NCBI GenBank assembly: GCA_029876055.1
Contig: CM056875.1
Span: 6,039,001-6,103,000 of the forward strand
Reading direction: 5' to 3'
DNA: 64,000 bases
DNA from: Madurella fahalii
Taxonomy: Eukaryota > Ascomycota > Sordariomycetes > Sordariales
Shown: in pieces, positions 31,152 through 42,142 of the stretch
Layout: every line of letters begins with the position of its first letter
How positions within the stretch are numbered: the first letter of the stretch is position 1
Program-made: the position numbers and the translations under genes
The notes under the pieces: model-generated
What the model was told of the DNA's origin: nothing
Databases searched by the model: none
The model's input: only the letters and a program-made list of their open reading frames with translations

Positions 31152-31651
31152 GATTGGGATGGGAATGTTGGAATGATGAATGCAAGGCGAGCTGGAGATG
31201 ATCAGAAACAATTCACAAAAACCGTCGAGCGGTGTGGTTCTCGCAACTCGGCAGCTTTGGTGGAGAATGTCGAAGCTCTCGGCTGTCGCAATAAGAGTCG
31301 GCCGGTGTGGGCAGGGGAACGGAGCTCACCGTCGCAAATATTCGTAAGGGCCAGAAGTCGACAGTGCAATGTCAAGATGTGTGTTGATGGGGGAACTCGG
31401 AAGAATCGGTTGTCAAGAAATTGGATTAAATACGGTAACGGGGCCGAATGTGGTGGCAGGTGGATGCCAGGACGGTGAGGCAATGACGCTGGATACGTGT
31501 GCAGAAGCCCCGGTCACAAGCTCCTAGCCACCCCGGCACAGCTCCCGTTTGAGACATGACGCACGGAAAGGGGGCAGGGTCACGTGGCAGAATCAATGAA
31601 AAAGCATACTAGATAATACAAAATTGCTCTGTTATATTATAATGATTGAAG
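31152..31651. other. YOP1 promoter region
   Basis: 500 bp between the YOP1 start and the tRNA. It contains a GTCACGTG palindromic E-box-like site near 31579. No gene is seen. Confidence 0.5.
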
Positions 31652-31725
31652 GGTCCGATGGTGTAGTTGGTTATCACGTCAGTCTAACACACTGAAGGTC
31701 TCCAGTTCGAACCTGGATCGGATCA
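31652..31725 (+). tRNA. tRNA-Val (anticodon AAC)
   Basis: 74 nt cloverleaf without an intron. The acceptor stem GGTCCGA pairs with TCGGATC (one G-U pair), with discriminator A. The anticodon stem TCAGT/ACTGA encloses loop CTAACAC, placing AAC at positions 34-36. The A box TGGTGTAGTTGG and B-box region AGTTCGAACCT match RNA polymerase III internal promoters. No CCA is encoded, as usual in eukaryotes. Confidence 0.95.
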
Positions 31726-31731
31726 CTTACA

Positions 31732-31735
31732 TTTT
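31732..31735 (+). terminator. RNA polymerase III terminator (TTTT) of tRNA-Val
   Basis: A T4 run six bases after the tRNA 3' end, with a longer T-rich backup tract near 31770-31786. Confidence 0.6.
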
Positions 31736-32659
31736 GCAGTCTTTGGCTCCTAAATACTCATATAATTTGTTTCTTTTTTGTTTTTGATTACTTTTATGTT
31801 TATGGTAGATGTCAACTCTTGTCTATGTGGTTCATACGTGTACATGAGTCAGCATGTGCTAGTCATGCCCCAAGATCAGACAGTGATACGTTCCTGAACG
31901 GTGCCTAGCATACGGCATACGCTCCGGTGACACAGACAACAGGTGATCATCCTGTCACAAGTCTCAGCTTAGCGAGCAACACAGCGTTTAACAAGATACT
32001 TGAGACACTTTTCTACTGGAAAGAGTATAACTTGCAGTCCAGAGATCACTTAGAGCCCTTCTACTTCACGTTCATCGCGCTCCACCAGGTCACCTCCAGG
32101 CTCTTTGCAGGATAGACTCGGTACTTTTGGACAGGATACACATGGTCAAAGCCAGTCCAGTAAAGCGCTGATGCATGATCGCTGCAAGAGAATCATGAAT
32201 ACAGTGTTTTTTATAACGTGCAGCTAGATTCCGCATTTGCTTGCTTGATTACGAGGTTTTGTTTTGATCCTAACAGTGAAGCTTACGATGACCGAACTCG
32301 GTTTGTTGTTTCGCTTGCAGGAATCTGATAAGCGAGCCAATCGAACTACAGCCTCGGCCGAAGCGGGCTCGGGTGGTACGTGCGGGGAGTGCTGACCACA
32401 CGAGCGCATTGCCCCGGGTAGCGCTCGTCATGTTTGTTGATTTCTTTCTCCTCCTCCTTCCTCAGGGAAAAGGTGCAATTGAGCACGTCAAAGGGCCGAC
32501 CGCGCATCACATTGCTCTTTTGTCCATGCGCCACGCCGGTTGCTGGAGCCGTCGTATATCTCTTCTAACAACGATTTTTAGTATTCATTTCTTTCGCAGC
32601 GCGGGCAGCCTTTTTTCATTGTCGCAATAGTTGGTCGGACCTCTGTTTTGAATCCTCGT
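31736..32659. other. leader and promoter of the RFX gene
   Basis: About 900 bp without a clear gene. An ATG at 32430 opens a 66-codon frame ending at 32630, just 30 bp before the RFX start, and could act as an upstream ORF if transcription starts before it. This is unproven. Confidence 0.45.
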
Positions 32660-35271
32660 ATGTCAATGGTGGGAGTGGCGATGGACTCGGCCCACGGTAA
32701 GGACACAGCAACTCCGCCAATACAATCATGCCCCCATTATCCCACCCATTGTCGACTCGCACCGTGCATCAGATCGCCGAGTACTCACTGTTTAGCAGAT
32801 CCACTAGCACTCGCCAAGGCGAGGAAGCGACCTCGATCGCGAGGCTCGACGGCGTCTATCCACAGCGCCACGACACAACCAAACATCGACCACCCCTTCC
32901 CCGACTCTACCGAAGTGTATGCCACACAATGGTTGCCAAATGACCCTAGCCATCCACGAGAGCTGCCCAGCGGGCCAGCACAACTGACTCCTGAGGATCT
33001 CTTGATGGCGTCCCAGCTGCAAGCGAGTCGTGACTTCACGATGGATGGCCCAGTAAATGCCTCGATGCAAAGTGTCGCGTTCCATCACCATAGCCATAGC
33101 ATGAGCCGGCATTCCTTGTCCGCCGACTCCTTCGCTGGAAACAACAGCTTCGCAGACGACAGCCAGATGATGGATCGCGACGGCAACGGGGATGGCGACT
33201 CGTTCCACGGAGTGCCTGCACCGGCCAAGCCTGGCTCGCGGTCTAATGCCAACAATGAAATGGAGATGCGACAGTTGTTCCATTCCAACAAGCATCGTAC
33301 CCTTCAGGACGTTGCCGAAGAGCTCCATGGCAACGAGCGAGGCCCCAACTCCGAGCGGACGCGCCAGGTTTTCGCGATGCTTTGGTATGTTCCCGATTGC
33401 CAATGATTGTGATGCTAGGATGCTGATCGGCCATGTAGGATAAACCAGGTCTGTTCGGCGGGCAAGGGGTCGGTGCCCAGAGGGCGAGTCTATGCCAACT
33501 ACGCGTCCCGTTGTGCCACGGAGAGGATCACAGTCTTGAATCCTGCGAGCTTCGGAAAACTGGTTCGGGTTCTCTTTCCCGGCTTGAAGACGCGGCGATT
33601 GGGCATTCGCGGCGAGTCAAAATATCATTATGTCAATTTTCAGTTAAAGGAAGAGCAGCCGGACATCCGCGACACCAGCCAACCCGCGGTGCCTCTTGGG
33701 GAAAACCCCTCCTTTTCTCAAAACTTCAAGTAAGTGGTTAGGCCGCATTTGAAACAGCAAACGTATACTAACATATCTCGAGCGCCCTTCCCAACAACTC
33801 TGTGTCCATGAGATCCGAGAGAGCTACGTTCCCAACTCCAGGTCTCGGCCCACAACTCGGGGAGAAGACAATGCGATCCCGCGAGTTCCACCACAGCCTC
33901 TATAATCAACCTCAAGTGGCCAGTTTTGATCAATTGCAGAGCACCATGGGCAAGACGGCCCAACAACTTCGTTTTTCAACCGAAACGGGCGAGACTTTCA
34001 AGCAATCTGATCCGCTTATTTTACCAAGAATCGAGCCATACCTTCCCAGTGGCACAGATCCGGATGCGGCAAAGTCCCTTGTGGCCCTCTATCGATCTTA
34101 TTGCACTTCTCTTGTCGAATGTATCCGATACTGCAAGGAGAAGACGTTTTTCCACCTGTTCACTTCCTTCCAAGGCACTCTCACGATGCCCGTGCAGAAG
34201 CTGTTTGCAAACCCGGCGATTGCGCGCTGGATTGAAGAGTGCGACTTTATACTTTATCAACGAATGATGCGCATTGTTTCGGGCCTGACTCTTCAGGTCG
34301 TTCCCAAACCTGTCCTCGACACGTTACGCAGCATCTCGGAGCGACTTGTGCCTCATATCCGGGACTCTTTTCAGGGCCAACCTCTGCATGTTGTCAGGGC
34401 TAAGGAGGCCCCGGCTACCATTTTTGCTGGCTTGCTCGACAGAGCGTTGCGGGTGAACCTTACGGCCCACGCAGCAGCAAACATGCTGTCGAACCCCGCG
34501 AACCGCGACCTAATGTACATGGAGTGGATTTCCATGATAAATGTGCGGAAGATTGCCGAGAGCATCCCATCCCGCGGCATGGATGATGTCGTCAACCTTC
34601 TGCTCAGTGAGATGCGGGACCTGCTCGACCCTATAAACGTCCCTTGGGAGATGGAGTGCTTGACAGTACATGGCGAAATCGCGATGCGCAACGGCCGGCA
34701 GCCGCAGGAAGGGAGCAATGAAGAGTCGGATTCGTCAAACGTTCTGGACCGCTGGGTCAACTTCTTGCGGTCCCTTCCTGGTCGGTTCCCCTACGCATCG
34801 GATACGGACCTTGTGTGGTGCGTCCAGAGGTTGAGCACGGCGCTGATGAGGGATCTCACGATCGGACAAGGCAAGAGCTTCGGGTCGTGGTGGGTAACGA
34901 AATGTTGGGTCGACGAGATGATCCAGTTCATGGCAGAACAGGGCGGGTTCATGCAGCAGAAGTCGAGTCAGGAGCCCCTCATAGCCCCAAAGCGGCAGAC
35001 AGCCAACCGGGAGCTGAGCACTCAAGGGTCGCGGTATAGCAGTACCAGTGACGACTTTAACATATCCCGCATGTCGGAGTCGCAGCCTGACAGGGCGCCT
35101 TTCCCTTCGGCGCCGTCAGGTAACAACCCGCAGGCAAGCCATGACGATAGCGGAATCGGCATCAGGACTCCTGATGAGGACTTGCCGGGCGAGAAATTCA
35201 GCCTCACCCCCGCCAATACCCAAGACCTGTTTGCAGGCACAGAGCTACAAGATCATCTGGGCGAGATATAG
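32660..35271 (+). CDS. RFX1: RFX-family winged-helix transcription factor
   Basis: RFX proteins bind X-box DNA; fungal members repress DNA-damage genes or control cell division and morphology. Main exons: 32660-33384, 33439-33729 and 33783-35271 (834 residues). The DNA-binding domain crosses the first junction: QLFHSNKHRTLQDVAEELHG, SERTRQVFAMLW|INQVC, GSVPRGRVYANYASRC, then FPGLKTRRLGIRGESKYHY. The conserved downstream dimerisation region includes LVALYRSYCTSLVECIRYCKEK and FMQKLFANPAIARWIEECD-like text. The Ser/Pro-rich tail is probably disordered. A 99 bp in-frame segment, 32697-32795 (GTAAGG...TTTAG), probably is a further intron, giving about 801 residues. No complete X-box was found nearby. 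Confidence 0.9.
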
Positions 35272-36064
35272 GACATCTTGCCCACCGCCAAGCTGGAGTT
35301 GGGTTCTTCTTAATACTGTTTTACTAGGGCTGGAGTTTGGCATCATTATACCAGCTGGGGATTGCTTGGCCCCGACGGAATGTCACGACGAGACGACGGG
35401 ACGAAAGGACGACGCAGTTAACGGGTACCATGTTCTGTTGATGGCTGTGACGTCTTGACGTGGGGGTTGGGACTATCATGTTGATTGTGATTTATGTTGA
35501 TGGCTCGGGAAAAGGGAGGCTGGCTGCGTAGGATGGTTGTTATTTTGTTTGGGCAATTCCTTCGCCTACTATAAACGGGAGGGGAAGCGATTCTGTATTG
35601 CAACACGATGTCTTTCGGAAATACTATCTTAATGCCGATGACGAATTCATGCAGTTCCACCGGAGCCCCGAGGTAATTGACAAAAGAAGTGACGAAACCT
35701 GCGGCTGAGGGCCGCTGGGTTTTGTTTGGCACGTGAAGGATGCATCCGAAGCCGCGACCCCACCTCGGATGACGATGCGTCGTGGAAAGCCAGGGCATCT
35801 CTCTTTCAATGCCATCCGCCTTTGGTGTCCTTCTCTTACCTATGAGATGGTCGTGATTGTAGTGGAGCTTTGTGAATTTAGTCAAAACAAATTGACGATT
35901 CAGGACTGAGCAACCAGGGTAACCAGGGTGCTGTTTGCCAAAGACATGTGAGAGGGGGGGCTACCCACAAACGTCAGCCATTGGCTTCTAACTTGCATCA
36001 CAGAAAACCATCCCCCGTACTATATTTCGGTCACGTTCGGGTCAATTGGTGATAACACGGCGAG
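35272..36064. other. intergenic region
   Basis: 790 bp with the RFX 3' UTR and the promoter of the hydrolase. No gene seen. Confidence 0.55.
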
Positions 36065-37079
36065 ATGGTTGTTGAACAAGAAGGCACCTACGACATAGGA
36101 GGCCACAGCGTCTACACCAAATCATGGCTAGTACGTCATCACTTCCCCTCAACTACGCATAGTCCAGCCCTATCTATTCGCCAACTTGTGTTTGCGCTGG
36201 GGTGGGGCTGACAAGTTTTCTTAGCCTGACGGCCCGGTCAAGGCCAAACTGGTCTTCATCCACGGCTTCAGCGACCACATGGGGCGGTACTATGGGCTCT
36301 TCCCCTCGCTCGCGACCCGTGGCATTGCAGTCCACGGCTTTGACCAGCGTGGATGGGGCCGCTCGGTGCGCAAGCCCAGCGACAAGGGACTCACCGGCTC
36401 GACCTCGCAGGTACTTGCCGACATGGCCGCCTTCATCACGCCGCACCTGCCCGCGTCGCCTTCGGATCCACCCCTCTTCGTCATGGGCCACTCGATGGGA
36501 GGCGGCCAAGTGCTGACGCTGGCGTCCCATCCGTCCTACCAGGACAATCTGGTGCGCCATGTCCGCGGCTGGTTGGTTGAGAGCCCCTTCATTAGCTTCT
36601 CGCCCGAGGAGCAGCCCAACAGTCTCAAGGTGCTCGTGGGCAAGCTGGCCGGCAAGGTACTGCCGCAGTTTCAGCTCAAGCACGAGATCGCGCCGGAGAA
36701 TCTGAGTCGTGACCCTGAGGTGGTTAAGAGCATCGCGGAGGACGAGCTGATGCACAACACCGGCACGCTCGAGGGTTTGGCGGGCTTGCTGGATCGGACG
36801 GCCGCGCTGTCGAAGGGGCAGACGAGGCCCCCAGCTGGAGGGGCGGTCAAGGCGCTGTGGATTGGCCACGGCACGCAGGACAAGACGACCTGGTTTGATG
36901 CGAGCAAGAAGTACTTTGATGAGTGCACGGCTGAGGTGGCTGACCGGGAGTTTAAGGCGTATGAAGGCTGGTATCATCAGCTACATGCTGATGGGCCGCA
37001 GAGCGAGGAATTTTATAAAGAGGTAGGTGATTGGATTTTAGCAAGGTGCGAAGTCGAAGGGTCGGAGGCAAAGCTGTGA
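36065..37079 (+). CDS. alpha/beta hydrolase, monoacylglycerol lipase-like (Yju3/MGL type)
   Basis: MGL-type serine hydrolases split monoacylglycerols into glycerol and fatty acid at lipid droplets or membranes. Exon 1 (36065-36130) and exon 2 (36225-37079) join across a 94 bp intron (GTACGT...TTCTTAG), giving 306 residues. VFIHGFSDHMGRYY is the oxyanion-hole region with the HG motif. The nucleophile elbow GHSMGG has Ser112; the acid is probably Asp241 in GHGTQD and the base His273 in WYHQLH. The FDQRGWGRS block is typical of MGL proteins. The triad is intact. Substrate is inferred from family only; related lysophospholipase-type hydrolases remain possible. Confidence 0.9.
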
Positions 37080-38173
37080 TGTGGGATTACTCGGATTCAG
37101 TTTACGAGAGGTGGTGTCGTTGTCGCGTCTCCGATATTCGTAGTTACCATTCAGTACGACCCAGGAACGTGGGACGCTTTAATGGTGGGCCCAACCCCAG
37201 ATCTCCGGTCTTAGGTTTAACAGGCCCGGTTACTCGAACAGATTGACAAGCAGGATTCCGGAAGGCCCCGAAAGGGGGTTTTTGGCCCCGCCGAAATATA
37301 TAGGACGTTCACAGCTCTCAAAATCTGTATTCGATACCTCCATCCTGCGTTCTTGTTCGAATCTGTCACAGTCCTGGTCGCACAATGGCGCCGCCATCGC
37401 ACCGCCACGCCGCACCCCGCGGACCTTCAACTGCCCAGAGCCCCTGAACCCAGCGGCTAAAGCCGCTGCCACCCACCACAGAACAGTATCTCTCAAACCC
37501 AGACCTTCACGTCAGAACACGGGATTTCCCAACAGGGTCCCAATGAGTTTAGTATACAGCAGACCACTGTGCAGACGCAGGAGGAATTGCCAACATGATA
37601 GCCATACGAGGCACACGGTGCCAATGGGATGCGATTCTGCTCTCGAGGTGCTGCAGATCTTGGATCATCGCCCATCTTAATTATCCGGCGCCGACCGCGG
37701 AGCCCTGCCGACCACCGGCCTACCCTTGGCAACCCCCCCGGTGTCTCAATGCGACAGGGCCAACTGCTCGACGGGTCCGATGTCTGCCCCGTTCATCCCG
37801 TTTCGAAGCTAGGAGCTCCCCAGCCGTTTGAGAAGTGAAGTCCCTCCGCAACCTCTGCAGCTGTGCGTACCTGTACGCACAGGCTTCGGGGAACCCCTCG
37901 AAACTCGAACGAAGAAAAGCGACACGACTGCGCCCCCAGGTGCAGTTGCTTTCCCGCGTTCAAAAGGACCTTGGCTGTGCATCTTGTTAGTGCTTTTAAT
38001 TTTTCTAGAAGAGAATGTGTCTATCTGATCTGGGTGACGGGGCAGCTCTGAAGCACCCATCAGTTCGTCTCGTCAGAACCCCCGGGTTGACAAAGCAAGA
38101 ATAGCCCGTCTACTATTGTCCTCTATCCCCACGGAGACATCCTTTGCACATCGACCTCGAAAGCACCCACGCT
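37080..38173. other. intergenic region, no gene seen
   Basis: 1.1 kb. Several overlapping frames of 60-145 codons on both strands show no motif or initiator context that I trust. It presumably contains the promoter of the transporter. Confidence 0.5.
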
Positions 38174-39613
38174 ATGGAGCCCGATCTCTCGAGCAGCATA
38201 TCGCTGCATCCGCATCCCTTCAAAACGCAATCCGACTCGGCGAGCATCCCTCGTTTGGCAAGGTCTCAGTCTCCCAGTGCATCGTTATCCAGGGGAGGCG
38301 CAAACAGCACCGCTGTTGAGACCACGGACGGAGGGGACGACGCAGCCGTCGCCCGGCATCCTACAGTTGCAGCATCCGATGTCGAAGTCGAGAGTCAGCG
38401 CGCCGGCCGCTTCCCTCTGGTCGGTGCTGGGAATGATCCATACGGTCTCTCGCAACGGTATAAGACGGCCTCTGAGCTAGCTGACATCAAAGCAAACACA
38501 TCTCGGAAGCGGGGTGCTACCCAGCTGCCCGCTATCACAAGCAGTGCAAAGAAGCCTTCAGCCACCAGCAAATTAGCGCAGTACATCAAGCCGTTCGGCC
38601 GTTCTGCGACTACGGCCAGGCGTCTAGAGGGCTTCTATCAGGCCCAAAACGAGACTATCGAGCGGCTACTCAAGAGCGTAGAGGAACACCGGGCCGAGGC
38701 GCGCCAGGAGCATGGCGAGGACCACCTCAAGTTCCAGATCGCCGTGTGGGGATCGTTAGTCGCCAACATCATCCTGGCCGTGCTCCAGCTATACGCGGCA
38801 ATCTCGTCGGGCTCGCTCTCGCTCTTTACGACCATGGCCGATGCCATTTTTGACCCGCTTAGCAACCTTACGCTGATCTTTTCCAATCGCGCGGTGCGGC
38901 GCGTTGACCCATCGCGCTTCCCGTCGGGCAAGGCGCGCCTCGAGACGGTGGGCAACATTGTTTTCTGCTTCCTCATGACTGCCGTCTCTTTCATCATCAT
39001 CGCGTTCGCCGCGCGCGAGCTGGCCGAGCACGAAGGCGACCTCAAGCCGTTCAACCTGCCCTCCATCATCTCGGTCTGCGCCGCCTTTGCGACCAAATTC
39101 GCCCTTTTCCTGTACACGTGGTCCATCAAGGACAAGTATAGCCAGGTGCGCATCCTCTGGCAGGACCACCGCAACGACCTGCTCGTCAACGGCTTCGGCA
39201 TCCTCACGTCGGTCGGCGGCAGCAAGCTGCTCTGGTGGCTCGACCCGGCGGGCGCCATCTTCCTGTCGGTCGTCATCTCGTCGCTCTGGCTGCGCACCGC
39301 CTTCGCCGAGTTCCTCCTGCTAGTAGGCGTCGTCGCGTCGGTCGAGATCCAGCAGCTCATCACGTACGTGTGCCTGACGCACTCGCCGGCCATCCGGCAG
39401 ATCGACACGGTGCGCGCGTACCACTCAGGCCCGCGCCTGATCGCCGAGGTCGACGTCGTCATGGACCCGGACGCGTCGCTCCAGGAGACGCACGACATCG
39501 CCGAGGAGCTGCAGATCAAGCTGGAGAGGCTACCGGACGTGGAGAGGGCGTATGTTCATGTGGATTATGAGACGACACATAAACCGGAGCATGGATTCAA
39601 GAAGGATTTGTGA
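38174..39613 (+). CDS. cation diffusion facilitator, Mn-CDF-like
   Basis: CDF proteins export divalent metals from the cytosol in exchange for protons. Single exon, 479 residues. The first 190 residues are a Ser/Thr-rich, probably disordered cytosolic extension. The transmembrane part begins near residue 195 (FQIAVWGSLVANIILAVLQL). The metal site in the second helix is DxxxD (Asp223 and Asp227 in MADAIFD), and the fifth helix has HRNDLLVNGFG (Asp335). A DxxxD rather than HxxxD site is typical of Mn-type CDFs, so Mn or Fe is more likely than Zn. The C-terminal cytosolic domain has HSGPRLIAEVDVVMDP and ERAYVHVDYE. The ATG at 38174 is the first in frame. Confidence 0.9.
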   Translation: MEPDLSSSISLHPHPFKTQSDSASIPRLARSQSPSASLSRGGANSTAVETTDGGDDAAVARHPTVAASDVEVESQRAGRFPLVGAGNDPYGLSQRYKTASELADIKANTSRKRGATQLPAITSSAKKPSATSKLAQYIKPFGRSATTARRLEGFYQAQNETIERLLKSVEEHRAEARQEHGEDHLKFQIAVWGSLVANIILAVLQLYAAISSGSLSLFTTMADAIFDPLSNLTLIFSNRAVRRVDPSRFPSGKARLETVGNIVFCFLMTAVSFIIIAFAARELAEHEGDLKPFNLPSIISVCAAFATKFALFLYTWSIKDKYSQVRILWQDHRNDLLVNGFGILTSVGGSKLLWWLDPAGAIFLSVVISSLWLRTAFAEFLLLVGVVASVEIQQLITYVCLTHSPAIRQIDTVRAYHSGPRLIAEVDVVMDPDASLQETHDIAEELQIKLERLPDVERAYVHVDYETTHKPEHGFKKDL

Positions 39614-42142
39614 AGAGGGGTGCATTGGATTCTTTGAAATGGGCGCAAGGCGTGGGATGGGATGAGAGTGTTGTGTGTTTATAAAGGGGAGCGGTTGGGA
39701 GGCTTCTTGCAGTTGCCGGTATACATGGCTTCAGATGAATCATGTCCTTTGGGGCTGGGATAGCCTGATGTGTCGGATTGGTTTGTATGATAGGTTTGCG
39801 GCTATTGCTCTGCTCATGACGCTATCTGTTTCTATGGTGCTGTTCTTGCTCCGTATATTGGGAGCGACTCGGATGAAGCTATGGAGGGTCTTCCCTGTGG
39901 TTTGTCATGCACTGTATATCGCCTCTAGGTACATGCAGCCCGTGTCAGTAATGGTGTTTAAAGCCCAAGTCCGTCAGAATTGAAGGAACGACTGCTGCAT
40001 CTGGTACGAAATTCCAATACTGAATGCTTACAGGCCACCCAGACGGCCTTTCACGGCGCCCGCGCAATGCTTTTGGTCGGACTGCAGTAGTCTTTTAGCA
40101 AGGGTATCGGGAAGCATCAAAGCATCAGAAATCAGCAACACGAAACTGATAATCATTAGGGTCAAGAACAGGAGGTGGGAGAGGTGTTAGGTAACAGAAA
40201 TTGTTCAGGGAGTTTGGGAGGGGCAGATCAACATCAACAACCTGTTTGGCCATTTCCTTTGACCAAGGTGGCCTGCAACCGTGGTAGCGCAAGGTGGTGG
40301 TAGCCAGTGTGACGATGGTGCAACCTCCTGAGGTCATTTCGATCTACGGTATGATATCGCATTCACAAAAAGGGAATCGTCACACATAGCCCGTTTCCGT
40401 AATGAATGGCTTGTAGATTCGAACCTGTCTTGTTTGACAAAATATTCACCATTCCCGGCCTCGGTCTCGGGATGACGGGGAAAAGAAGAGAGGAAGGGGT
40501 TCACAATTTGCGATTGTACGTAATGCCTCGGAAAGAACTTAAGGGGCATGCACCCCCGACAGGCTTATCTAGTTCTCTCTGGTTTGACACGAGGTAATAA
40601 CAGCAGAAATACTGTACGATATCCGTTGAATAGTTCTGGATTTTTCTTCAATTGAGCAGAGGGGTGTGCATGAGCCCGAGTCCTCGGACTTCCTCATCCG
40701 CCTGCCCAGACCAACTCGAAAGTACAACAGCAGAGGCCCATAATGCACCTAACTTGGACCGTGGCCATGAGTCCCCGCCGTACACAAAAAAGAGCACCAG
40801 CAGCAATATGAAGACTATCGAAAGAGTGTGCATAGCCGCGAGTAACCTCCCCGAGCCGGCCAGCCAGGGCCAGCTGCCGAACGCTACGTTGTTATGTAGT
40901 AATCTTAAGATCTCTTTTGCATAACATGTCCATCACGAATCCCATCCGAGAACCACGAGGCTTGGAATGATGGTCCTCAGGGTCCTCTGCAGATCGGGTG
41001 AGTTACATATCTGTAGTATAGTTCTTAAGAGCTGGGGCGCCGCTGTGCGGGGCACGCGGGGCTGTATCAGGTCAAAAGGTGGTGATGCAATGGGCCCGCT
41101 TCCACAAGCAAGCAGCACGTGCCGTAAACCTGGGCCTCTGCAGCGCCCGGCCGGCAACCCGCCGCAGGTTCTCCAGGTCCCTTTGCACTTGCTGCTGTAC
41201 TACCTTATGCAACGCGATCATTGTCGTGAGATTCATCGGCAGTTCTCAGATATTGGAAGTGAGCTACCTAGGGCATATGCTTCTATCCAACTTCAAAAAT
41301 CGTTTGCGGCAGATTGTGCAAGCCGCAAGAAACTAACGCCTGGCTGCAACCTGGAAGGCCGTGTCTCGCAAATGAGACCCGGAAAAATGGATTGGCAAAC
41401 GTGCCTTGTCAGGCAGGGTTCAATTGCTTATCTACGAAGCGAGCCCCAGCCCCAGGCAGCTTGCCGCAGTACGGAACACGAGCTTGTTGGCGAGGAAGTT
41501 CAACAAAATTCATGACCCCCTGTGGACGGCGATTCTCCTGTACCACCAGATTGCGATGCCGGTCAAATATGCTGTGCCCGTTTCCCGCCGCTTTTGACTT
41601 GATTGGTCTGCTGTTGCATAAACTGTGCATGCTGCAAAGAGAAAAAAAGAGGTCGGGTAGTTCTGCAGGATAACGGTGCTGCCCCAGCCATCCTTACCCT
41701 ACCCTTGACCCCTTGTTCGATCTCAAGCTTGCGTTTCGCCGTCGTCTGTTGCACCGAATTCTTCGTCGGCTTTCCGCGATAGTGTAATATCCAGCGTAAA
41801 CATTGGGCAGCCGCTGGGGTCCGGTCGTCAAGGACAAGGTTCCAGGTTACCTAGGGTCCGTAGTCTTCTCTGGTCATGCTCCTACCGCTGCAGCAGGCCT
41901 TGATTTAGTGGGCGGCACAAACTTCGAATCCCCCATCCGCACCTGTCACCCCGACTGAGCTGCGAGCGAGCAAAACCGATCGCTCCTTCATCTGAACCCC
42001 ATTTTCTCCCGTCTTCGCTTTGCCTTGATTTTAGGTGTCACATATCCAGCAACCGAAACATTTGTACTGCCTGCTCGCTCCCCATCTCTTCAACCGTCCA
42101 CCTCCCGGTTTTGACGTCGCTAGCGAAGGCGCTTTGCGCACA
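39614..42142. other. 2.5 kb intergenic region upstream of glycogenin
   Basis: I see no confident gene. Open frames of up to 180 codons overlap on both strands without family features. On the minus strand, 40833-40648 could encode a 61-residue peptide with a strongly hydrophobic N-terminus. A GATTTTAG preceding 42036 could be the end of a 5' UTR intron of the glycogenin gene. Confidence 0.5.
40648..40833 (-). CDS. possible small signal-peptide-like ORF
   Basis: A 61-codon frame starts MHTLSIVFILLLVLFFVYGG, a convincing hydrophobic core of about 16 residues followed by a small-residue pair that could be a cleavage or anchor site. The rest is unremarkable and has no cysteine. There is no family match, and random open frames of this length are common, so this is only a candidate. 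Confidence 0.15.
   Translation of the reverse strand: MHTLSIVFILLLVLFFVYGGDSWPRSKLGALWASAVVLSSWSGQADEEVRGLGLMHTPLLN

Noticed and set aside
38638..39519. 293-codon minus-strand frame over the CDF transporter
   Set aside because: Antisense to conserved transmembrane helices with no own motifs.
40406..40440. GATTCGAACCTG resembling a tRNA T-arm
   Set aside because: No matching acceptor or anticodon stem around it.
40967..41515. 182-codon + strand frame upstream of glycogenin
   Set aside because: Composition is not protein-like, and overlapping frames exist in the same stretch.
41925..41950. CTTCGAATCCC resembling a second tRNA T-arm
   Set aside because: No cloverleaf can be folded from the flanks.
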